A stretch of DNA of 20,271 nucleotides from a virus: positions 1 to 20,271 of the IMG/VR virus record IMGVR_UViG_3300035698_035441; one strand, given 5' to 3'. Numbering within the stretch: position 1 is the first letter of the stretch; every line of letters starts with the position of its first letter. Positions 1 through 5,360 of this stretch are shown in pieces. The translations under genes were made by a program, and so were the position numbers. The notes beneath the pieces are model-generated. The model saw nothing but the letters and a program-made list of their open reading frames with translations. It made no database searches and was not told the DNA's origin.

Positions 1-453
1 CTATTCTGGCAACGTTCCTTTTTCCAATTCAGACCGATATCCGGCTTTTGAGATAGTGATGTGGTCAAGCACGTTGATTCCAAGTACCTTACCGGCTTCC
101 ACCATTTGCTTGATTACTGCCGTGTCCTCGATACTGGCGTCCAGGTTGCCGCTAGGATGATTGTGTCCGACTATGATAGCGGTTGCATTATCGCGGATTG
201 CGTGCTCGAATACTTCGCGCGCGTGAACGATTGCACGGTTGACAGTACCGATCGACACTGTATGAATTTTGATAACATGGTGTGAACCGTCCAGCGTAAC
301 ACAAAAAAAGTGTTCCTTCGTTTTGCCAGCATACTTTTTGATCGACGGTAGCACGTTGATAGGCTGGCCGATTTTCCTGGTAGCTATTTCGTCGCATACC
401 TCAGACGCCAGCCGCTGCAAATCCGCCGTGCTCATTTCCTGATAGTTTACCAT
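1..453 (-). CDS. radC: Stand-alone RadC-like JAMM (MPN+) domain protein
   Basis: The 150-residue product is one RadC-type JAMM domain. The metal-binding motif is complete: H97-x-H99-x7-S107-x2-D110, inside the RadC signature HNHPSG. The helix-hairpin-helix part found at the start of chromosomal RadC is absent, as is common for the short copies on phages, plasmids and integrative elements. The biochemical role of this family is not settled; short copies often sit near DNA-metabolism or anti-restriction genes. I chose ATG at 453 because GAGGAG at 459-464 lies 5 bases upstream. A GTG directly before it (454-456) is too close to that site. The TAG stop is at the very left edge, so the gene is complete. 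It is the only leftward gene and diverges from the early operon. Confidence 0.9.
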   Translation of the reverse strand: MVNYQEMSTADLQRLASEVCDEIATRKIGQPINVLPSIKKYAGKTKEHFFCVTLDGSHHVIKIHTVSIGTVNRAIVHAREVFEHAIRDNATAIIVGHNHPSGNLDASIEDTAVIKQMVEAGKVLGINVLDHITISKAGYRSELEKGTLPE

Positions 454-480
454 CACAACTCCTCATGCTTGATACCACTA

Positions 481-496
481 TTACCATCTAAGGTAA
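481..496 (-). promoter_or_regulatory. Operator-like inverted repeat, copy 1
   Basis: Read leftward this is TTACCTTAGATGGTAA, with TTACC and GGTAA half-sites. It matches copy 2 (595-610) at 13 of 16 positions and copy 3 (2521-2536) at 12 of 16. It overlaps the predicted -10 of the leftward promoter, a place where a bound repressor would block transcription. The regulator is not in this window. Confidence 0.5.
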
Positions 497-518
497 CATT
501 TATTCGATAGAATGGAAA
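490..518 (-). promoter_or_regulatory. Putative leftward promoter of the radC-like gene
   Basis: On the minus strand a -35-like TTTCCA (513-518) is followed after 17 bases by TACCTT (490-495), which has the three most conserved -10 bases (T, A and final T). Predicted start is near 483, giving a leader of about 30 bases before the radC ATG. The -10 lies in the inverted repeat at 481-496. The hexamers alone are weak; support comes from identical geometry in two other sites of the window. Confidence 0.45.
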
Positions 519-572
519 GAAAAAAGCGAAAGATTTGTTATGAAAAAGCATACAAAAAGAATCGTCAAATAT

Positions 573-601
573 TTGCAAAATAAACGAATAAAGGTTACCT
601 T
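573..601 (+). promoter_or_regulatory. Putative rightward promoter of the clamp-like early operon
   Basis: TTGCAA (573-578) is followed after 17 bases by TACCTT (596-601), the same -10-like word found at the other two sites. The predicted start is near 608, leaving a leader of about 130 bases before the ATG at 740. The region 457-680 is clearly AT-rich compared with the genes around it. Confidence 0.45.
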
Positions 602-610
602 ATAAGGTAT
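595..610 (+). promoter_or_regulatory. Operator-like inverted repeat, copy 2
   Basis: TTACCTTATAAGGTAT contains a perfect 12-base palindrome, ACCTTATAAGGT (597-608). A further AAGGT half-site lies just upstream (591-595). It is the most symmetric of the three copies and covers the predicted -10 of the rightward promoter. Confidence 0.55.
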
Positions 611-653
611 AGGTAGTGTACGTTATTTAAAAAATTGACATGCAGGCTTTCAC

Positions 654-667
654 CTATCCACGGATAG
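654..667 (+). other. Small inverted repeat in the early-operon leader
   Basis: CTATCC-AC-GGATAG forms a short inverted repeat in the untranslated leader of the clamp-like gene. It could be a weak hairpin or a protein-binding site. Nothing else in 611-739 stands out apart from the ribosome binding site GGAG at 729-732. Confidence 0.3.
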
Positions 668-739
668 CAGCACAAGCGAATGAGAGCACGTCAGGCAGTG
701 AACGATTCACGCAAAAAACCAATCAATTGGAGTAGCAAA

Positions 740-1435
740 ATGACAACACTTTCAACAACTGACACAAGTGAATCCGTGTTATTCGTAGGTCGCGCCATTT
801 CCGAGGACGCGACGCGATATTTCATGGATGGAATCGAATGTGAAAGCGCAACCGCGAATACCAGGAATCTGGTAGCGACGGACGGTAGACGATTGCACGT
901 CGCCTATGGTGTAGAGACTACAATGGAAATTGGTGGCTATAAGCTGGCAAAACGCGCCAAGGCGAACAGTAAATCCGTGGAGTATTCGCCGAAAGTCAAA
1001 GGCGATTACCAATTTCCGAATTGGTTGCGCGTGATTCCTACAGAGTTCAGCGACGCGGAGCCGGTTGTAATCGATCTATCGCATACGCGAAAGAAAGATA
1101 GCGGCAAATATTCGCTGGCAGTCTGTGACATTGTGAGAGCTCTACCAGTCGACAGGTATATCAATTTTGACTTTGTCGACGATTTACAAGGTTTTTGCTG
1201 GACTATGAAAGTCGACAAAAAAAGTGGTGCGGCAGTGTTTACCACGGAAGCCGAAAAGATCGGAGTACCTGGATACCTTGCCGTGATAGCGCTCATGAAT
1301 GAGCCGGATGTGAAAGCCAAGGCAAGGCTACAACCGACACCAGAGCCGGTAGCAGAGCCTACAGAGGCTATCACAGAGCCTACATCGGTTCAACGTCGGC
1401 GAAAACCTTTTTCGTCAAAAGTGGTGGCGTCGTGA
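740..1435 (+). CDS. Putative DNA sliding-clamp-like protein (beta-clamp fold)
   Basis: The 231-residue product carries two beta-clamp (DnaN) signatures: ATDGRRLHVA at residues 46-55, matching the clamp motif ATDGxRL, and FPNWLRVIP at 92-100, matching the FPxxxxVIP stretch. These point to a clamp-like protein that would encircle DNA and tether replication proteins. At about 190 residues of folded sequence it is shorter than bacterial DnaN (about 370), so it would need to trimerise or act differently. The C-terminus (about 198-231) is a Pro/Glu/Thr-rich linker with EP repeats and a basic end, probably disordered. ATG 740 is chosen because GGAG (729-732) lies 7 bases upstream; the frame extends up to ATG 680 but without a comparable site. 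It heads the early operon, and its stop overlaps the next start. The assignment rests on motifs only. Confidence 0.5.
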   Translation: MTTLSTTDTSESVLFVGRAISEDATRYFMDGIECESATANTRNLVATDGRRLHVAYGVETTMEIGGYKLAKRAKANSKSVEYSPKVKGDYQFPNWLRVIPTEFSDAEPVVIDLSHTRKKDSGKYSLAVCDIVRALPVDRYINFDFVDDLQGFCWTMKVDKKSGAAVFTTEAEKIGVPGYLAVIALMNEPDVKAKARLQPTPEPVAEPTEAITEPTSVQRRRKPFSSKVVAS

Positions 1436-1878
1436 AGACACTAAAGGCTATCGTCAAAAGGAACGTCGGAAATTGTCAACGCGGTTGTGGCTATGTCTAC
1501 CACGATGGTATCGACTATTACTGCGAGGAGTTCTACAAAAAACAGCGTATCAACGTCAATTATCGCGCCGATTATGAGGTCAGAATGTCAAGCGAAATTG
1601 AGCGCCTAGTTCTTCATAATGAGAGCCTCTTGATTCTCGGCGAGATTGACCGTGTTAGCTTCTATGCTGACAATTCCAGCGAGCACGACAAAGCGCGCGG
1701 AGTGGAAAAACGCGGAGTATGGATCTACTGGAAGAGTGGAGTAAATCTCTGCTTTGACGAATCGCGGAATGCTGGTAATCGGTACTGGCAAAATAGCGAC
1801 GTCACCATTCAGCTAAAAGATGAAGTCGCGAAATGCGACCGATTCACGGAGTACGAAAGTATCGAGGTAGCGGCATGA
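1432..1878 (+). CDS. Hypothetical protein of the early operon
   Basis: I do not recognise this 148-residue protein. It starts with GTG overlapping the TGA of the clamp-like gene (GTGA), so it is probably translated by coupling; no strong ribosome binding site is visible. The first 35 residues hold three cysteines (C15, C19, C31) with nearby aromatic residues, which might bind metal, but the pattern is not diagnostic. The rest is mixed charged and aromatic, with no membrane segment or signal peptide. Its stop overlaps the next start (ATGA), so the three genes form a tightly coupled operon. Confidence 0.75.
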   Translation: MKTLKAIVKRNVGNCQRGCGYVYHDGIDYYCEEFYKKQRINVNYRADYEVRMSSEIERLVLHNESLLILGEIDRVSFYADNSSEHDKARGVEKRGVWIYWKSGVNLCFDESRNAGNRYWQNSDVTIQLKDEVAKCDRFTEYESIEVAA

Positions 1879-2087
1879 TAATCAAGACATACCTGAACAA
1901 GGCCGACGGCATAGAGGTAACGGTCGCGGCTCTCAAATGTGGCAAGCACGCGGTAGCAGTCTACGACATCGACGCCAGGCGATACCGAGACGGCGTCGCC
2001 GAGTTTCAGGATAGGCAACAGGCTATCCACTACGCCGAAGGAAAGGCCAATATTGACGCCGTGCCGCAAATGGTAGCCAGCTGGTAA
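1875..2087 (+). CDS. Small hypothetical protein of the early operon
   Basis: This 70-residue protein is not recognised. ATG 1875 overlaps the preceding TGA and has GAGG at 1864-1867, 7 bases upstream. The sequence has a regular alternation of hydrophobic and charged residues with a short basic stretch (DARRYRDG), fitting a small alpha/beta fold. It contains no cysteines beyond one and no membrane segment. It is the third gene of the coupled run and is followed by a hairpin. Confidence 0.7.
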   Translation: MIIKTYLNKADGIEVTVAALKCGKHAVAVYDIDARRYRDGVAEFQDRQQAIHYAEGKANIDAVPQMVASW

Positions 2088-2094
2088 GCAATCG

Positions 2095-2122
2095 GAAAGC
2101 CTAGGCGCAAGTCTAGGCTTTC
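2095..2122 (+). other. Perfect 10-bp hairpin after the third early gene
   Basis: GAAAGCCTAG (2095-2104) pairs perfectly with CTAGGCTTTC (2113-2122) across an 8-base loop. No T-run follows, so it is not a standard rho-independent terminator. It may be an RNA-stability or partial-termination element between 2087 and the DUF2958 gene at 2162. Confidence 0.55.
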
Positions 2123-2161
2123 TAATGGCCTACTAGGTCAAATACAGAAACGGAGAATGGT

Positions 2162-2461
2162 ATGATGCTACTAACGAAAGCGAATGAGAAGAGTCTACCG
2201 GCTATGTACAGCCAGGAAGAAACGCCAGCAGGTGAACAGATCGCGCAAGTCAAGTTTTTTACTCCTGACTCGAGCTGGACGTGGTACGCGACTGAGTACG
2301 ATCCTGAAGAGCGCATGTTTTTCGGTCTGGTAGACGGATTCGAAAAGGAACTAGGCTACTTTTCACTTGACGAGCTCCAGGCAGTGCGCGGAAAACTAGG
2401 CTTGCCGATTGAGCGCGATATGTACTTTACACCTTGCAAACTCGCCGAGATCATGGACTAG
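2162..2461 (+). CDS. DUF2958 family protein
   Basis: The 99-residue product matches the DUF2958 family by recall of its conserved blocks: MMLLTK at the start, [19 protein letters not shown] near residues 30-48, [20 protein letters not shown] in the middle, and [11 protein letters not shown] near the end. The family is common on plasmids, integrative elements and phages and has no established function. Length is typical, so it looks intact. GGAG at 2152-2155 lies 6 bases before ATG 2162; ATG 2165 is equally usable. A terminator follows 8 bases after the stop, so this gene ends the early operon. Confidence 0.85.
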   Translation: MMLLTKANEKSLPAMYSQEETPAGEQIAQVKFFTPDSSWTWYATEYDPEERMFFGLVDGFEKELGYFSLDELQAVRGKLGLPIERDMYFTPCKLAEIMD

Positions 2462-2468
2462 CCAACAC

Positions 2469-2493
2469 AACCGCCAGCGATGGCGGTTTTTTT
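2469..2493 (+). terminator. Rho-independent terminator after the DUF2958 gene
   Basis: AACCGCCA (2469-2476), loop GCGA, then TGGCGGTT (2481-2488) form a perfect 8-bp stem, and the final T bases run on to 2493. This is a textbook terminator that closes the early operon and isolates the DUF488-like gene. Confidence 0.9.
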
Positions 2494-2498
2494 ATGCC

Positions 2499-2527
2499 TT
2501 GACTATGACATGGCACGGCAGTACCTT
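2499..2527 (+). promoter_or_regulatory. Putative promoter of the DUF488-like gene
   Basis: TTGACT (2499-2504) is followed after 17 bases by TACCTT (2522-2527), the same spacing and -10-like word as the two upstream sites. It begins 6 bases after the terminator's T-run. The predicted start is at about 2534-2535, which is the ATG itself. Confidence 0.5.
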
Positions 2528-2536
2528 ATATGATAT
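2521..2536 (+). promoter_or_regulatory. Operator-like repeat, copy 3
   Basis: GTACCTTATATGATAT matches copy 2 at 13 of 16 positions, though its right half-site is degraded (GATAT in place of GGTAT). Its last two bases are the first two of the DUF488-like start codon, so a protein bound here would cover both -10 and start codon. Confidence 0.45.
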
Positions 2537-3032
2537 GGCAAAGAGAAAAAAGGTGATCTACTTTTCGAATTTCAAGACATCTGGCAAGCTTGCCGACGCC
2601 GTATCTATTGCAGCTAGTACGCCTAGATGGTTTCAAGGTCCGAAATTGAAGTCTCTAGCGCCGGACATGGCGACAGTGAGACGGTACAAAAAAAATCCTG
2701 CCGGGCAACTCGACTGGTACATGCAGGATTACTTGGTGATGATTTACAACCTGAACGATCTTGACACTATCGCGGCCGATTACGTCGGCAAGGTTCTACT
2801 CTGCTACTGTGACAAAACGGCGTTTTGCCATAGGCAATTACTGGCAAAGACTCTTGAAATCGAGTTTGGCTATGAGTGTAAAGAGATCGGCGGTTGGGAA
2901 ATACCTTTTGACAAGCCGTTTGAAGATCCTACATCATTCATGAGTCTGACGGTTCCATTCGAGGGTGAAGAGGTCGACATAGTCGGCAACTACGCCAAGT
3001 TTCGCGATGAGCGGTTAAAATATCAGAGTTGA
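2535..3032 (+). CDS. DUF488-like protein
   Basis: The 165-residue product resembles DUF488 proteins. The main evidence is the block LLCYCDKTAFCHRQLLA (residues 88-104), matching the family pattern of a hydrophobic strand, Cys-x-Cys/Glu, then CHR before a helix. The N-terminus (VIYFSNFKTSGKL) would be the first strand of the fold. DUF488 has no established biochemical role. ATG 2535 is chosen because translation from there begins with a basic MAKRKK followed by the first strand. The frame is open upstream but runs through the terminator. No Shine-Dalgarno site precedes 2535 and the predicted transcript start coincides with the ATG, so translation may be leaderless. The TGA stop overlaps the -35 of the tRNA promoter. 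Confidence 0.7.
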   Translation: MAKRKKVIYFSNFKTSGKLADAVSIAASTPRWFQGPKLKSLAPDMATVRRYKKNPAGQLDWYMQDYLVMIYNLNDLDTIAADYVGKVLLCYCDKTAFCHRQLLAKTLEIEFGYECKEIGGWEIPFDKPFEDPTSFMSLTVPFEGEEVDIVGNYAKFRDERLKYQS

Positions 3033-3058
3033 CAAGTTCTCATTCGTGGTTCTATACT
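3029..3058 (+). promoter_or_regulatory. Strong sigma70-type promoter of the tRNA and downstream genes
   Basis: A consensus TTGACA (3029-3034) is followed after 18 bases by TATACT (3053-3058), which is 5 of 6 to consensus. Transcription should begin about 6-7 bases later, at 3064-3065, the first base of the tRNA. It is the best promoter in the window and does not share the operator motif of the early promoters. It may also serve the PP-loop, ParB-like and terminase genes. Confidence 0.75.
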
Positions 3059-3063
3059 TTGGA

Positions 3064-3135
3064 TGCGGGGTGGTGTAACGATAGCACGGCAGGTTAAGCA
3101 CTTGCAGGCTGTGGGTTTGACTCCCTCCCCCGCTA
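3064..3135 (+). tRNA. tRNA or tRNA-like gene, apparent anticodon AAG
   Basis: A cloverleaf can be drawn by hand. The acceptor stem has 6 G-C pairs plus a U1-U72 mismatch; the D stem is GTGT/GCAC; the anticodon stem is GCAGG/CTTGC with one G-U; the T stem is GTGGG/CCCTC with one mismatch. Tertiary partners are present: U8-A14, A15-U48, G18-U55, U54-A58 and G26/A44. The usual G19-C56 pair is replaced by A19-U56. The 7-base anticodon loop TTAAGCA gives AAG at 3096-3098, which would read the Leu codon CUU, yet the variable region is only 5 bases, unlike a leucine tRNA. Position 37 is C, also unusual. The discriminator is A (3135) and CCA is not encoded. The body resembles tRNA-Gln in its D loop. 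Function as a decoding tRNA is uncertain. Confidence 0.65.
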
Positions 3136-3151
3136 GCTTGTTCGTAGAGAG

Positions 3152-3595
3152 GTGATCTGCTTAACAGACCATTCAGTACTGGAAGATTCGCGTCCGTGCC
3201 CAATGCCCAGACCAACAGACGGTCGGCCCGAGGACCACGTGGTGGCGGTGGTGGCGGCTGAGATCGTCACAGACACGCTGGAACAGCTAACCCTGATCCG
3301 GCGGTCATCGAACTCAATCCTTGTCTCCTTCTCGGTGGGCAAGGATTCTTTAGTCTTACTGCACTTGGCGCGACAAGTTTTTGATCGTGTTGAGTGCTTT
3401 TTCATGTACTACGTCCCTGGTATCAGGTTGGTGGAAGATCAGATCGATAACTGCGAGGACAAGTACAAGGTCAAAATCCACCACATCCAGCACTGGGGCT
3501 ACTACGCCGCTAAGAAAAACGGCGTCTACTGCTCACCGAATCCCGACGTAAAACTCTGGAAATTAAGCGATTGCTACGAAAGGCCAGGGAGATGA
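3152..3595 (+). CDS. PAPS-reductase-like PP-loop protein, N-terminal part (split gene, IbrA-like)
   Basis: This frame encodes the ATP-pyrophosphatase half of a CysH/PAPS-reductase-family protein. The PP-loop SFSVGKDS lies at residues 59-66, preceded by a hydrophobic strand (SILV) and followed by the helix LVLLHLARQVF. A second conserved stretch (HWGYYAAKKNGVYCSPNPDVKLWKLSDCYE) precedes the break. Such proteins adenylate a substrate or handle sulfur; phage copies are mostly uncharacterised. The frame ends at TGA 3593-3595, but the family continues without a gap in the next frame, so the gene appears split by one missing base near 3578-3582. The start is uncertain: GTG 3152 gives the longest product, while GTG 3239 has GAGGA just upstream and still precedes the PP-loop. 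It begins 16 bases after the tRNA. Confidence 0.7.
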   Translation: MICLTDHSVLEDSRPCPMPRPTDGRPEDHVVAVVAAEIVTDTLEQLTLIRRSSNSILVSFSVGKDSLVLLHLARQVFDRVECFFMYYVPGIRLVEDQIDNCEDKYKVKIHHIQHWGYYAAKKNGVYCSPNPDVKLWKLSDCYERPGR

Positions 3596-3984
3596 GCGGG
3601 ATCAAACCCATCATCATGGGCGGGAAACGAGATGACGGGCAGTGGCGCAGAACCAACGCCGGAGAGGCCACGACCGGATCCTACGGCGATGTCTACCGCC
3701 CGATTTACGACTGGACGACTTACGACGTGGTCGGTTTCTGTAAGCTCAAGGGCATCCCAATTCCAAAGTCGGAGAACAGTAAGAATACCGGCGTGGATCT
3801 CAGTACCAAATTCGTGCTGTGGGCATATGAAAACGAGCCCCAGGCATACGATAAACTAAAAGAGCATTTCCCGTTCCTGGACGCGATGGTGCTCCGAAAG
3901 GATTGGTTCAATGTCCCAGACGAAAGCAAAGCCAGCGGCAAAGCCGGCAGCAAAGAAAACAGCAAAGCCGAAGCCACCGCCTAA
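3592..3984 (+). CDS. PAPS-reductase-like PP-loop protein, C-terminal part (split gene)
   Basis: This frame continues the same family. IMGGKRDDGQWRR is the Gly/Arg motif that follows the PP-loop half in PAPS reductases, and YRPIYDWTTYDVVGFCKLKGIPIP is the typical DWTxxDV block. Joining the frames as CYE-KAREMSG restores a smooth protein, which would need a fourth A after GAA at 3578. The ATG at 3592 overlaps the upstream TGA as ATGA, so the second half could be translated by coupling; a TTG at 3571 opens the frame earlier. The last 20 residues (ESKASGKAGSKENSKAEATA) are low complexity and lie where the ParB-like gene overlaps in another frame. Whether this is a real fission, a decayed gene or an assembly error cannot be decided here. 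Confidence 0.65.
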   Translation: MSGIKPIIMGGKRDDGQWRRTNAGEATTGSYGDVYRPIYDWTTYDVVGFCKLKGIPIPKSENSKNTGVDLSTKFVLWAYENEPQAYDKLKEHFPFLDAMVLRKDWFNVPDESKASGKAGSKENSKAEATA

Positions 3985-4747
3985 ACTCAGCAAGTTCGAG
4001 CGTTTCGACATGCAAGAAGTGGATCGCGGCGAACTCGTCAAGGCTCCATACAACCCGCGTAAAATCAAAAGCGACAACAAACAACGCCTCCGGGAACGCA
4101 TAGAGCGCGTGGGAATGCTCGCGCCCATCGTCTGGAACAAGCAGACCGGCAACATCGTGTCGGGCCACCAACGCCTCGAGGTCTTAGACACTCTCAGCAG
4201 ATCCAAAAACTACAAGCTCACTGTCGCGGTTGTGGATCTCGACCCCGCGACCGAGAAAGAGCAGAACATGTTCTTCAACAACACCTCCTCTCAGGGCGAG
4301 TGGTATCTCGACAAGCTCGGCGATCTATGGGACGACGACATCAACATGGCATTGGCCGGCTTTTCCAAAATAGACATGGAGGCTTTGTTTGACGCCGATC
4401 CCGCCGACGTGTTCGCGGAGTCACTCGAAGCCAACGAGGTCCCGCTCGAGGCACCGCCCAGGGCCGCGGCCAAAGCGCCGAAAGATCAGACCGACGACGA
4501 TGGCAACGTCCACGAGGAAGCCAACCCCGATGACAAATACTTTGAGCAAGGCGACAAGGTCAGAGAAGGAATGCGACATCGCAAGCGCAGGGCGGCGGTG
4601 GCTGGCCTGCGAGAGGACGTCGACTTCTTCTTTGTGGCCGTATTCCGGACCCAGCAGGAGCGGGATTCTTTCCTTGCCGATTACGGCGTAGAAGAGGCAC
4701 AATTCATAAACGGCAACGTGCTAAGGGAGGCTATAAATGGCAGCTAA
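3911..4747 (+). CDS. ParB/sulfiredoxin-like domain protein (IbrB-like)
   Basis: The 278-residue product has a ParB-type nuclease/sulfiredoxin fold at about residues 33-125: YNPRKI (47-52), a helix with GMLAPIVWN (68-76), then the GHQRLE box (85-90), a variant of ParB GxHR. A 25-residue N-terminal tail is built of Ala/Lys/Pro repeats, and a charged linker (about 180-215) leads to a C-terminal domain containing DVDFFFVAVFRTQQERDSFLADYGV. A ParB-like gene directly after a PAPS-reductase-like gene is the arrangement of the prophage pair IbrA/IbrB; such ParB-like proteins may bind or act on nucleotides rather than segregate DNA. The start is supported by AAAGGA (3897-3902) 8 bases before ATG 3911, although this makes it overlap the upstream frame by 74 bases. 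Its stop overlaps the terminase small subunit by 11 bases. Confidence 0.8.
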   Translation: MSQTKAKPAAKPAAKKTAKPKPPPKLSKFERFDMQEVDRGELVKAPYNPRKIKSDNKQRLRERIERVGMLAPIVWNKQTGNIVSGHQRLEVLDTLSRSKNYKLTVAVVDLDPATEKEQNMFFNNTSSQGEWYLDKLGDLWDDDINMALAGFSKIDMEALFDADPADVFAESLEANEVPLEAPPRAAAKAPKDQTDDDGNVHEEANPDDKYFEQGDKVREGMRHRKRRAAVAGLREDVDFFFVAVFRTQQERDSFLADYGVEEAQFINGNVLREAINGS

Positions 4748-5360
4748 AAAGAAACAGCCGGCCAAAAAGCCAAAGAAGAAGCCAAAGAAGAAACCAAAGA
4801 AGAAACCGGCGAAAAAGCCTGAGACCAGGGGCAGGCCCACGAAGTACAGCAAGGGCCTCGTCGTAGCCGCCGAGTTCATGGCCCGGGCGGGAATGATCGA
4901 CAAGGACATGGCCGAGAAAATCGGTGTCCACAAATCCACGTTCGACAAATGGAAAAATGATCACCCCGAGTTCAAGGCCGCTTTAACCAAGGGCAAGCAG
5001 ACCCCGAACGAAGAAGTCGAGGCCGCTCTGTTCAAATCAGCCATCGGGTACAACGTCGACGACGTCACGCAGGACCGCAAGGCCAACCCCAACTACGACC
5101 CCGAAGATCCAAACAGCCCGAAAGAGATCATTGTCCGTACCCACCTCAACCGCCGCCATGTTCCGGTATCAAATCTTGCGCAGATCTACTGGCTCAACAA
5201 CCGCAGCCGTGACCAGGTAGGGGCCGGGGATTTTCAGGTCTTGGTGTGGAGCCAGAAGCAGGAAATCCAGATCAACGTAGAGACGGACCCGTTGACGGTG
5301 TTTGCTGAAGCCATATCAGCGTTCAAGCTCGATGCAGATAAGCCCGACACAGCAGATTGA
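4737..5360 (+). CDS. terS: Terminase small subunit
   Basis: The 207-residue protein has the layout of a small terminase: a very basic tail (KKPKKKP repeats, residues 3-28), then RGRPTKYSKGLVVAAEFMARAGMIDKDMAEKIGVHKSTFDKWKNDHPEFKAAL, a helix-turn-helix of the kind that recognises the packaging site, then an oligomerisation region. It lies directly before the large terminase, which decides the assignment. AGGGAGG at about 4724-4730 precedes ATG 4737. The stop overlaps the next start as TTGA. The long Lys/Pro tail is not usual for the family and comes from a tandem DNA repeat. Confidence 0.85.
   Translation: MAAKKKQPAKKPKKKPKKKPKKKPAKKPETRGRPTKYSKGLVVAAEFMARAGMIDKDMAEKIGVHKSTFDKWKNDHPEFKAALTKGKQTPNEEVEAALFKSAIGYNVDDVTQDRKANPNYDPEDPNSPKEIIVRTHLNRRHVPVSNLAQIYWLNNRSRDQVGAGDFQVLVWSQKQEIQINVETDPLTVFAEAISAFKLDADKPDTAD
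4758..4818 (+). repeat. Short tandem repeat coding for Lys/Pro tail of TerS
   Basis: About five near-copies of a 12-base unit resembling aagaagccaaag encode repeated KKPK units at the start of the small terminase. Copies differ by single silent changes. Such a repeat can expand or shrink by replication slippage without breaking the frame. Confidence 0.7.

Noticed and set aside
85-98. TACCTTA at 85-91 as a fourth operator copy
   Set aside because: It is inside the radC coding region and the second half-site does not match (ccggctt).
635-663. Consensus TTGACA at 635-640 as the promoter of the clamp operon
   Set aside because: No acceptable -10 hexamer lies 15-19 bases downstream (the bases are GC-rich ccacgg). 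The TTGCAA/TACCTT site upstream fits better.
3064-3135. Reading the tRNA as a stop-codon suppressor (anticodon UUA or UAA)
   Set aside because: The bases TTAA are in the loop, but shifting the frame to make TTA or TAA the anticodon breaks the anticodon stem.
3578-3584. Programmed -1 ribosomal frameshift in the PP-loop gene
   Set aside because: GAA AGG slipping back would pair as CGA AAG, with poor matches in both sites. A lost base or ATGA re-initiation is more likely.
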